Part shown: piece after piece, positions 54,996 to 64,000 of the stretch
Layout: every line of letters starts with the position of its first letter
Numbering within the stretch: position 1 is the stretch's first letter
Assembly (NCBI RefSeq): GCF_046630445.1
Contig: NC_092343.1
Span: 136,021,501-136,085,500 of the forward strand
Origin: Rutidosis leptorrhynchoides
Taxonomy: Eukaryota > Streptophyta > Magnoliopsida > Asterales > Asteraceae
Reading direction: 5' to 3'
DNA length: 64,000 nucleotides
Program-made: the position numbers and the translations under genes
Notes under the pieces: generated by a model
The model's database searches: none
Seen by the model: the letters and a program-made list of their open reading frames with translations, nothing else
What the model was told of the DNA's origin: nothing

Positions 54996-57073
54996 TGTAA
55001 CAATCCGGAAATTTCCGACCAAATTTAAACTTTAAACTCTATATGTTTCCGACACGATAAGCAAAAACCTGTAATATTGAGTCTAGAAAGTTTGAAATCT
55101 ATATTTGGATAATTAGTTACCCTTTTGACCATGCCTGACGATTCACGAACAATTATGTGTATTAGATATAACACTTTACATGAACGTATTTGCTTTAATG
55201 AGTGATATAATTAAAATTTGGGATTTTTAGGAACACTTTTATATCCCAACTGTTTAGCAATGAACCACGTTATCGCACAATCCGTAAAAAAAAAATTGTC
55301 GGTTGATGAAATTAAAATATTAGGCTGCTTGACTGTTTATTATGCACGTTTCCTGAATTCTTGATATTATTGATGTTAGGTGTAGTCCACTTGCAATTTT
55401 ATATATTTATCTTTGTTTGTCACTGCATTCATATTCATAGATATAGATACAAGGGATATACATATATGTATCTCGTATCTTCATTTAAAAACCTACAAAC
55501 ACTCAAACAATCCAAATATCTATCTTTGTTTCGTTACAACTGCAACCAAAACCCACACTGATCCACAACCCACCACATATCTATCGAACCAACCACGGCT
55601 ACCCTCATTCTCCACTATCCACAATCGAAGACCACTTTCTGTTGTTTCTTCCATGTACTAAATCACGACACCACCTTCTTTCAGGCTTCCACCTCACAAT
55701 CTCCATCTCCACCACCAGAGCACCACCCACAACTATCGTATCTCTTTCTCTCTCCCTCTCTTCATCTTCAACCTCACAACCACCTTATACCACCTTGTTT
55801 CATTTTTCAATCACCATATACAACCGCCTTCGATCAACCATTCACCTCCACCATATTTCCACTAGATCACAACCATCAACCACCCACATCCACCACCTTT
55901 GTTATCATCGCTGCAGTTCTTTTCTGTTTCTAATTCCTTTGAACAAGACCTACTGCTACGCTGCTATAATACTTGTTTTCACTGCTACTGTTCGACAAAG
56001 GGTATCATCAAAACCCACTTGTTCTATCTACTATTCAAACGAAACCCTTTTAAAACAAACCACAGAATCACCAAAAACTTAACACCAACGAAGTTTCTGT
56101 TGCAGTTTTCCTTGAACAACAAAACCGCTATCTTTTACTCTTGTTAATCCCAAAACATACTCAAACTATCTATGTTTTGATACTCGATTACTGCAGCTAT
56201 TTCTGTTCTTCTTCTGTTAACACAAACAAACTTCAACCACCACCTGCAATTATCGAATAACCCACCTCAACACAACATGAACTCTCTCTCTAACCCTCTC
56301 TAAATTACATATACATATACCTAGATATGCACCGTATGAAATCCCAAACGAACCACCATGTTTAAACTTAACCCAAAACCCAATCTAAACCGTCACCAAT
56401 ATAATACTTAAAAACATTCGATTTTTTTTTTCTACTCTTGTTTCTGCCGTCTGTCGCCACTCAACCCACCACCACGACCCATCATGAAATACGGCGTACC
56501 TGATATGCTATAAACCACCATCACCGAACTCATATAATTCACTCCATTTTCTATTTCTCTTTAGCTATAAACGATTGAGAAGGAGATGATATTTAAGACC
56601 ATACTTAGATATTTATTTGGTTTTACAAATCATCATTATTAAAGTTAGGTAATCTGTCTAATTGATTATGATAATGGAGCATTACCTAATGATGACAAGT
56701 CTGAGGGAAAAAGGGGACCGACGGCTATAACTTTTTTTTTTTTTTTTTATTAAACGTAAAAACAGGCTAAAGATTTATCGGGCTACTGGGTATTTATAAT
56801 ATGGACTGTTATAATCCAACCATTTGGGCCGTGGACTAAGTTAATTAATTGGGCCGAGACTTAGTTGTTTATTGGGCCGATGGACTTCAATGATAAGAGT
56901 AAACAGGTTACGGGTTTAATAAATATAGAAGTGGTATTATAACAGAAAATTGGGATGGTTCAGATGGTTAGGAGTGTTGTGGTGGAAGCTAGAGGTTGTG
57001 GGTTCAATCCTTATTATGGGCAAATTTTTTTTAGGAAAGCTTTCCAAAAAGGGTATACACTTTAATACTTTCA

Positions 57074-57160
<87 letters not shown>

Positions 57161-58248
57161 AAACAAAATTTGTATTATTGATAAAATTAACATTTTTTTT
57201 TATTTTATAAAAAGAAAATAGATATTATAGATTAGATATAAACATTAGATATTTACAAGTACATATAAGAAGTATATTACGTTTACTAATAAAATATTTT
57301 TCTTGATCACTTACATTTTAATATAACTTGAATTTACTGAAAATATTATCATATTAAAAAGTATGTGTATTTAAAAAAAAAAAAAACAATATTAATACTA
57401 GGTATTTATTTTAAAATATTTTAATAAAGTATATAACATATTATTATGATTAATTGTAAAATACATAAAAATAAATATATTTAAGTAATTATTAATACTA
57501 AATATAATATCACAAGTATATTACTAATATTAAAATATATATTTATTTGAATATTAATATATGTGTTAAACTGATATAGGTTCGTGAATCCGAGGCCAAC
57601 CTTATACTTGTTCAATGATATTATATGTATTTTTACTACAAAATACATTAGGTGAGTATATAGATCCCTTTTAAACTCTAAATATTTTTGGGCTGAGAAT
57701 ACATGTATTTTATGTTTTACGTTATGGACACAAGTAACTGAAAATATATTCTACGTTGAGTTGTACCACTGGCATACTTCCCTGTAGCTTGGTAACTAAT
57801 ATTTACAGCAGTATTGTAAACGCGAATCCTGTTGATAGATCTATCGGGCCTGACAACCCCAACCGGACTGGACGACCAGTACTCAACGGTTGCACAGTAC
57901 TTCGTTTCGTGACTACACTTGGTACAGTGTAGTAAGATTTCATAATAAAGGGAATATGCGACGTGATTAAATGTTAAGTATGGTTACCAAGTGCTCAACC
58001 ACTTAGAATATTTTTATTAAAATGTTTAACTATATGAAATCTTGTGGTCCATAGTTATAACGCTGCTAGCATCAAACCTATATATCTCACCAACTTTATG
58101 TTGACATTTTAAAGCATGTTATTCTCAGGTACAAGTTGAGTCTTCCGCTGTGCATTTACTCATGATAAGGACATTACTTGGAGTCGATCATCGCGATGAG
58201 ACTAGATATTGATGATTTCGTCCAGGGGGACTTGGACGGGGGTTGACA
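54996..58248 (+). repeat. LARD-1 3' LTR
   Basis: 3253 bp, near-identical to 48262-51491, followed by the TATAT target duplication. Confidence 0.9.
56952..57160 (+). mobile_element. tRNA-derived SINE inside LARD-1 3' LTR
   Basis: Same sequence as 50223-50410, with a longer (TTA)n tail (57075-57160, against 50345-50410). Presence in both LTRs shows it was in the LTR before this LARD copy inserted. Confidence 0.6.
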
Positions 58249-58253
58249 TATAT

Positions 58254-58615
58254 ATACATTAAATGTCGTTACAACGATAATCGTTACATATATGTCTCGT
58301 TTCAAAATCATTAAGTTAGTAGTCTTGTTTTTACAAATGAAGTTCATTGTTAATATACTTAATGATATGTTTACTTATCATAATATCATGTTAACTATAT
58401 ATATATATAACCATATATATGTCATCATATAGTTTTTACAAGTTTTAACGTTCGTGAATCACCGGTCAACTTGGGTGGTCAATTGTCTATATGAAACCTA
58501 TTTCAATTAATCAAGTCTTAACAAGTTTGATTGCTTAACATGTTGGAAACACTTAATCATGTAAATAACAATTTCATTTAATATATATAAACATGGAAAA
58601 GTTCGGGTCACTACA
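58254..58615 (-). repeat. Gypsy-3 3' LTR, right part (LTR start)
   Basis: On the minus strand it starts TGTAGTGACCCGAAC at 58615 and continues the LTR across the LARD-1 insertion to 48261. Confidence 0.85.
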
Positions 58616-58725
58616 GTACCTACCCGTTTAATAAATTTCGTCCCGAAATTTTAAGCAGTTGGAGGTGTTGACGTATCTTCTGGAAATAAATGCGGGTATT
58701 TCTTCTTCATCTGATCTTCTCGTTC

Positions 58726-59750
58726 CTAGGTGAACTCGGGTCCTCTACGAGCATTCCATCGAACCTTAACAATTGGTATATTGTTTTGCTTAAGTCTTTT
58801 AACCTCACGATCCATTATTTCGACGGGTTCTTCGATGAATTGAAGTTTTTCGTTGATTTGGATTTCATCTAACGAAATAGTGAGATCTTCTTTAGCAAAA
58901 CATTTCTTCAAATTTGAGACGTGGAAAGTGTTATGTACAGCCGCGAGTTGTTGAGGTAACTCAAGTCGGTAAGCTACTGGTCCGACACGATCAATAATCT
59001 TGAATGGTTCGATATACCTTGGATTTAATTTCCCTCGTTTACCAAATTGAACAACGCCTTTCCAAGGTGCAACCTTAAGCATGACCATCTCTCCAATTTC
59101 AAATTCTATATCTTTTCTTTTAATGTCGGCGTAGCTCTTTTGTCGACTTTGGGCGATTTTCAACCGTTGTTGAATTTGGATGATCTTCTCAGTAGTTTCT
59201 TGTATTATCTCCGGACCCGTAATCTATCTATCCCCCACTTCACTCCAACAAATCGGAGACCTACACTTTCTACCATAAAGTGCTTCAAACGGAGCCATCT
59301 CAATGCTTGAGTGGTAGCTATTGTTGTAGGAAAATTCTGCTAACGGTAGATGTCGATCCCAACTGTTTCCGAAATCAATAACACATGCTCGTAGCATGTC
59401 TTCAAGCATTTGTATCGTCCTTTCACTTTGCCCATCAGTTTGTGGATGATAGGAAGTACTCATGTCTAGACGAGTTCCTAATGCTTGCTGTAATGTCTGC
59501 CAGAATCTTGAAATAAATCTGCCATCCCTATCAGAGATAATAGAGATTGGTATTCCATGTCTGGAGACAACTTCCTTCAAATACAGTCGTGCTAACTTCT
59601 CCATCTTGTCATCTTCTCTTATTGGCAGGAAGTGTGCTGATTTGGTGAGACGATCAACTATTACCCAAATAGTATCAAAACCACTTGCAGTCCTTGGCAA
59701 TTTAGTGATGAAATCCATGGTAATGTTTTTCCATTTCCATTACGGAATTT
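58726..59750 (-). pseudogene. Gypsy-3 integrase and chromodomain-like C-terminus, broken
   Basis: Minus strand 59718-59224 carries the integrase core: [41 protein letters not shown] and [20 protein letters not shown]. Then 59163-58726 carries the C-terminal part with GKRGKLNPRYIEPFKI and HVSNLKKC, ending in a chromodomain-like stretch (EPVEIMDREVKRLKQNNIPI, VKVRWNARRGPEFT). In-frame stops occur at about 59744, 59224 and 58726. The chromodomain-like end is typical of chromoviruses, where it directs insertion to particular chromatin (family knowledge). Confidence 0.88.
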
Positions 59751-61267
59751 CGGGTTGTTGAAGTAGACCTGATGGTTTCTGATGCTCCGCTTTAACCTTA
59801 GAATACGTCAAACATTCCCCTACATATTTAGCAACATCGGCTTTCATACCTGGCCACCAAAAATGTTTCTTGAGATCCTTGTACATCTTCCCAGTTCCAG
59901 GATGTATTGATTATCTGGTTTTATGAGCTTCTCTAAGTACCATTTCTCTCATATCTCCAAATTTTGGTACCCAAATCATTTCAGCTCTATACCGGATTCC
60001 ATCTTCCCGAATATTAAGATGCTTCTCCAATCCTTTGGGTATTTCATTCTTTAAATTTCCCTCTTTTAAAACTCCTTGTTACGCCTCCTTTATTTGAGTA
60101 GTAAGGTTATTGTGAATCATTATATTCATAGATTTTACTCGAATGGGTTCTCTGTCCTTTCTACTCAAGGCGTCGGCTACCACATTTGCCTTCCCCGGGT
60201 GGTAACGAATCTCAAAGTCATAATCATTCAACAATTCAATCCACCTACGCTGCCTCATGTTCAGTTGTTTCTGATTAAAATGTGTTGAAAACTTTTGTGG
60301 TCGGTATATATAATACTTTTGACCCCATATAAGTAGTGCCTCCAAGTCTTTAATGCAAAAACAACCGTGCCTAATTCCAAATCATGCGTCGTATAATTTT
60401 GCTCGTGAATCTTCAAATGTCTAGATGCATAAGCAATTACCTTCGTTCGTTGCATTAATATACAACCGAGACCTTGCTTTGAGGCGTCACAATATATCAC
60501 AAAATCATCATTTCCTTCAGGCAATGACAATATAGGTGCCGTAGTAGCTTTTTCTTCAATAATTGAAACGCCTTCTCTTGTTCATCCTTCCATTCAAATT
60601 TCTTCCCTTTATGCGTTAATGCAGTCAAGGGTTTTGCTATTCTGGAGAAATCTTGGATGAATCTTCTGTAGTAACCAGCTAGTCCTAAAAACTGGCGTAT
60701 GTGTTTCGAAGTTTTCGGGGTTTCCCACTTTTCAACAGTTTCTATCTTTGTCGGATCCACCTTAATACCTTCTTTGTTCACTATGTGACTGAGGAATTGA
60801 ACTTCTTCCAGCCAAAATGCACACTTTGAAAATTTAGCGTACAATTCTTCCTTCCTCAATACTTCTAACACCTTTCTCAAATGTTCACCGTGTTCTTGGT
60901 CATTCTTTGGGTAAATAAGTATGTCATCAATGAAAACAATGACAAACTTGTCAAGGTATGGTCCACACACTCGGTTCATAAGGTCCATGAACACAGCTGG
61001 TGCATTAGTTAAACCAAACGGCATGACCATAAACTCGTAATGACCGTAACGTGTTCTGAAAGCAGTGTTTGGAATATCATCTTCTTTCACCCGCATTTGA
61101 TGATACCCGGAACGTAAGTCAATCTTTGAATAAACAGACGAGCCTTGTAGTTGATCAAATAAGTCATCGATTCTCGGTAGTGGGTAGCGGTTCTTGATGG
61201 TAAGTTTTTTCAACTCTCGGTAGTCGATACACAACCTGAATGTACCATCTTTCTTCTTGACAAACAA
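59751..61267 (-). pseudogene. Gypsy-3 reverse transcriptase and RNase H, frameshifted
   Basis: RT (61267-60497): [48 protein letters not shown], the catalytic FIDDILIY, and [16 protein letters not shown]. Frame is lost at about 60520. RNase H follows in another frame ([37 protein letters not shown]), and a second shift near 60270 leads to RWIELLNDYDFEIRYHPGK and VVADALSRK. A stop lies at 60079, and the zinc-binding start of integrase is read with more stops down to 59751. Confidence 0.9.
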
Positions 61268-61324
61268 AACAAGAGCTCCCCACGGTGATGTGCTTGGTCG
61301 AATGAAACTACGCTCTAAAAGTTC

Positions 61325-62518
61325 TTATAATTGGCTTTGCAGTTCTTTCATCTCGCAGGGTGCGAGTCTGTAAGGAGCACGAGCTATTGGTGCAGCTCCT
61401 GGCACAAGATCTATTTGAAATTCAACGGATCGATGTGGGGTTAATCCCGGTAATTCTTTCAGAAATACATCGGGAAATTCTTTTGCGACAGGAACATCAT
61501 TGATGCTCTTTTCTTCAGTTTGTACTTTCTCGACGTGTGCTATAACAGCATAGCAACCTTTTCTTATTAGTTTTTGTGCCTTCAAATTACTAATAAGATG
61601 TAGCTTCGTGTTGCCCTTTTCTCCGTACACCATCAAGGGTTCTCCTTCTTCTCGTACAATGCGAATTACATTTTTATAACATACGATCTCTGCTTTCACC
61701 TTCTTCAGCCAGTCCATGCCAACTATTACATCAAAACTCCCTAACTCTACTGGTATCAAATCAATCTTAAATATTTCGCTACCCAGTTTAATTTCTTGAT
61801 TCCGGCATATATAATATGCTGAAATTAATTTACCGTTTGCTAATTCGAGTAAAAATTTACTATCCAACGGCGTCAATGGACAACTTAATTTAGCACAAAA
61901 ATCTCTACTCGTATAGCTTCTATCCGCACCCGAATCAAATAAAACGTAAGCAGATTTATTTTCAATAAGAAACGTACTCATAACAAGCTCCGGGTCATCC
62001 TGTGCCTCTGTCGCATTAATATTGAAAACTCTTCCACTGCCTTGTCCATTCGTGTTCTCCTGGTTCGGGCAATTTCTAATAATGTGGCCCGGTTTTCCAC
62101 ATTTATAACAAACTACCTTGGCATAACTTGCTCCGACACTACTTGCTCCACCATTACTCGTTCCGACACCATTTATTCCTTTCGTTCTGTTAACCCCTGG
62201 TCCGTAGACCTCACACTTCGTCACGCTATGACCATTTCTTTTACAGTTGTTGCAAAATTTGGTGCAGAACCACGAGTGATACTTTTCACACCTTTGGCAT
62301 AGCTGCTTCTGACTATTGTTGTTGTTGCGGTTGTTATTGTTGTTGGGATGATTGTTGTAGTTGCTGTTGTTGTTGTTGTTGTTAGGCCATTTGTTGTAGT
62401 TGCGATTGATGTTGCGATTGTTGGGATAGTTGTTGCGATTATTGTTGTAATAGCTGTTGTTGTTGTATTGGTGATTCTTATCACCGTTTTCCTCCCACTT
62501 TCTTTTGACTTGCTTCAC
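61325..62518 (-). pseudogene. Gypsy-3 Gag zinc knuckles and protease
   Basis: A 397-codon open part. It starts with an Asn-rich low-complexity stretch (62470-62300; GTT/GTA-rich on the plus strand). A Cys-rich region with CQRCEKYHSWFCTKFC and the CCHC knuckle CYKCGKPGHIIRNC follows. The protease has LFDSGADRSYTS (active-site Asp) and DVIVGMDWLKK, and the start of RT (RSVEFQIDLVPGAAPIARAP) comes next. A stop at 61325 separates it from the RT frame and one at 62537 from the Gag capsid part. Confidence 0.88.
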
Positions 62519-62536
62519 ATTGGCCTCTTCAGCCGC

Positions 62537-63217
62537 CTATTCTTTAATTCTTTCCTCAATCTGGTTCACTAGTTTGTGAGCCATTCTACATGCCTGTTGT
62601 ATGGAGGCGGGCTCGTGTGAACTTATATCTTCTTGGATTCTTTCCGATAATCCTTTCACAAACGCGTTGATCTTCTCTTCCTCATCTTCGAACGCTCCCG
62701 GACACAATAGGCACAATTCTGTGAATCTTCTTTCATACGTGGTAATATCAAATCCTTGGGTTCGTAACCCTCTAAGTTCTGTCTTGAGCTTATTGACCTC
62801 GGTTCTGGGACGGTACTTCTCGTTCATTAAGTGCTTGAATGCTGACCACGGTAGTGCGTAAGCATCATCTTGTCCCACTTGCTCTAAATAGGTATTCCAC
62901 CATGTTAACGCAGTACCTGTGAAGGTATGCATAGCGTACTTCATTTTGTCCTCTTCAGTACACTTACTTATGGCAAACACCGATTCGACCTTCTCGGTCC
63001 ACCGTTTCAATCCGATCGGTCCTTCGGTTCCATCAAATTCCAAAGGTTTGCAGGCAGTGAATTCTTTGTAGGTGCATCCTACACGATTTCCTGTACTACT
63101 AGATCCAAGGTTATTGTTGGTATGTAGCGCAGCCTGTACTGCAGCTCTGTTTGAAGCAAGAAAGGCACGAAATTCCTCTTCCCTCATATTCAAGGTGTGT
63201 CGAGTAGTTTGTGCCAT
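62537..63217 (-). pseudogene. Gypsy-3 Gag capsid part
   Basis: The frame starts at ATG 63217 (MAQTTRH) and contains the Retrotrans_gag domain: CKPLEFDGTEGPIGLKRWTE, FTGTALTWWNTYLEQVGQDD, YERRFTELCLLCPGAF. It ends at an in-frame stop at 62537; the zinc-knuckle part continues 18 bp later in the same frame. This Gag resembles the Gypsy-2 Gag in wording and layout (FDGxxGPIxLxRWxExxE, WWNTY), while the Gypsy-1 Gag is more distant. Confidence 0.88.
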
Positions 63218-63558
63218 TTCCTTCAAAATAGTCAAATGAAACAAGTTAATCATACAGAATATTAAGAGTAGTCAATAGTATCTCGTAGCATAATATGAAC
63301 TCATTTATAAAAGATTTTTCTTCATATTAGCGTTTTATAAGTTTAAATTCGGGCAGTACCTATCCGTTAAGTTCATACTTAGTAGCTAATATACAATTCA
63401 ACCACTACAATTCTATATGAAAAACTGATTATAATAATATTTCGCGTTCAAACTTTTACACAATATTTTACAAACTTACAATACCGCTTATTTTACATAT
63501 AGCATGAAATATAGCACACAATAAATTTGATACAAGATGGTTGTGAAGATAATTTTAG
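63218..63558 (-). other. Gypsy-3 interval between accessory frame and gag
   Basis: AT-rich, no frame or similarity. It has a GCAGTACCTATCCGTTAA word (reverse of AACGGGTAGGTAC-like sequence), resembling the pre-LTR words of these families. Confidence 0.5.
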
Positions 63559-64000
63559 CTAGTACACAAGTCGTTCAGCAAAGGCAATAAAGACACGTAA
63601 TTCATACGTCCAGAAATAAGTCATGCATTCTGGTTTTACTAGGACTACTTCCCATCCTTGGTCTTGTGGAACATAATCGTTATGGCCGTTGATAAGACAG
63701 CGTGTTGTAACGTCGTCAAAGGGATGAGGGTTATATAATGTCCAACAGTCCTGTAACAATCTAAAAACCTCATTTCTTACCCCAATTACCGACTCCGTCA
63801 CTTGTGGGAACGTTTTGTTTAATAGTTGTAGCCCGATGTTCTTGTTCTCACTTTGGTGAGAAGCGAACATTACTAACCCGTAAGCATAACATGCTTCTTT
63901 ATGTTGCATGTTAGCCGCTTTTTCTAAATCACGAAGTCCTATATTCGGATATATTGAGTCAAAATAATTTCTTAACCCCGTTGCGTAAAATAGCATTTGG
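63559..64000 (-). CDS. F-box/Sel1-repeat-like reading frame upstream of Gypsy-3 gag, partial
   Basis: An open frame enters the window at 64000 and stops at 63559 (at least 146 codons). The sequence LFYATGLRNYFDSIYPNIGL, DLEKAANMQHKEACYAYGLV and NIGLQLLNKT has the Sel1-like pattern of plant F-box proteins of the At2g35280/At1g67623 type, where an F-box precedes such a repeat (from memory). The C-terminal part (DDVTTRCLINGHNDYVPQDQ, GWEVVLVKPECMTYFWTYEL) has evenly placed Cys and Trp but no motif I can name. It is on the same strand as gag and ends 342 bp before it, so it appears to be carried inside the element. The N-terminus lies outside the window. Confidence 0.5.
   Translation of the reverse strand, partial: QMLFYATGLRNYFDSIYPNIGLRDLEKAANMQHKEACYAYGLVMFASHQSENKNIGLQLLNKTFPQVTESVIGVRNEVFRLLQDCWTLYNPHPFDDVTTRCLINGHNDYVPQDQGWEVVLVKPECMTYFWTYELRVFIAFAERLVY

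Larger units (their letters stand above)
48262..58248 (+). mobile_element. LARD-1: large non-coding LTR retrotransposon derivative
   Basis: LTRs 48262-51491 and 54996-58248 begin TGTAACAATCCGG, end TTGACA, and are flanked by TATAT (48257-48261, 58249-58253). A primer site TGGTATCAGAGC follows the first LTR (51495-51506), and AACGGGTGGGTAC precedes the second. By eye the LTRs differ by few substitutions, an 8-bp repeat unit and microsatellite length. The interior is 3.5 kb with no gag or pol. Very long LTRs and a non-coding interior are the definition of LARD elements. It sits inside the Gypsy-3 LTR. Confidence 0.9.
45366..64000 (-). mobile_element. Gypsy-3: chromovirus-type Ty3/Gypsy element, extends beyond the window
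   Basis: On the minus strand: an accessory reading frame (63559-64000), gag, protease, RT-RNase H, integrase with a chromodomain-like end (63217 down to 58726), then the 3' LTR starting TGTAGTGACCCG at 58615 and ending GACATTTCA at 45366. The LTR (3.26 kb when LARD-1 is removed) is split at 48261/58254. The 5' LTR and the second target duplication (expected ATTAA as at 45361-45365) are outside the window. The order with integrase last and a chromodomain after it places it among Del/Tekay-like chromoviruses. Many stops show it is inactive. Confidence 0.88.

Noticed and set aside
56950-57210. Frame with a long poly-Tyr run
   Set aside because: It is a translation of the (TTA/TAT)n tail of the SINE, not a gene.

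Overview
This is a nuclear genomic window from a flowering plant. It is AT-rich, holds one TIR-NBS-LRR disease-resistance gene with plant introns, and is otherwise filled with LTR retrotransposons, Helitrons and MITEs. Very long-LTR Ty3/Gypsy families with LTRs of 2.3-3.3 kb and a Sirevirus-like Copia element point to a eudicot. The repeat families remind me of Asteraceae, but that is recollection and not proof. No rRNA gene, convincing tRNA gene or CRISPR array was seen.

Left part (1-24 kb). Positions 1-5.7 kb hold the 5' end of a TNL gene on the minus strand: a TIR exon at 5095-5624 and an NB-ARC exon at 1-243 running off the window. Its first intron holds a Tourist-like MITE and a decayed short-LTR Copia element (Copia-1, 797-4824, TSD TATCT). 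Between about 7.36 and 23.1 kb lies a Helitron (Helitron-A, minus strand) with broken Rep and PIF1-like helicase genes. It carries exon fragments of three unrelated host genes (PTEN2-like, MSH3-like, phosphatidylserine decarboxylase-like), all on the plus strand. A young Sirevirus-like Copia element (Copia-2, 8115-16938, LTRs that look identical by eye, TSD AGTTT) sits inside it, with gag, pol and a third 536-residue ORF. A second Helitron 3' end lies at 23121.

Right part (25-64 kb). This is a stack of nested retroelements. A decayed Copia (Copia-3) is cut by Gypsy-1 (28154 to beyond 45365, plus). Gypsy-1 has a complete gag but no recognisable pol. Its 5' LTR was hit by Gypsy-2 (29362-38047, minus, TSD GCATT), which also keeps an open gag while its pol is wrecked. 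Its 3' LTR was hit by Gypsy-3 (45366 to beyond 64000, minus), a chromovirus with a recognisable but broken polyprotein and an F-box/Sel1-like reading frame upstream of gag. The Gypsy-3 LTR was then hit by LARD-1 (48262-58248, plus, TSD TATAT), which has 3.2-kb LTRs and a non-coding 3.5-kb interior.

Most notable: the LTRs and interior of Gypsy-1 contain arrays of small hairpins. In five distinct modules two hairpins sharing one loop sequence are enclosed by an outer stem. The outer stems differ between modules but remain self-complementary, and the wobble pairs fit RNA of the sense strand. This looks like a repeated three-way-junction RNA in a gag-only retrotransposon. Two gag-only families also share a GC-rich palindrome pair, and three long-LTR families share a module near the 3' part of the LTR.
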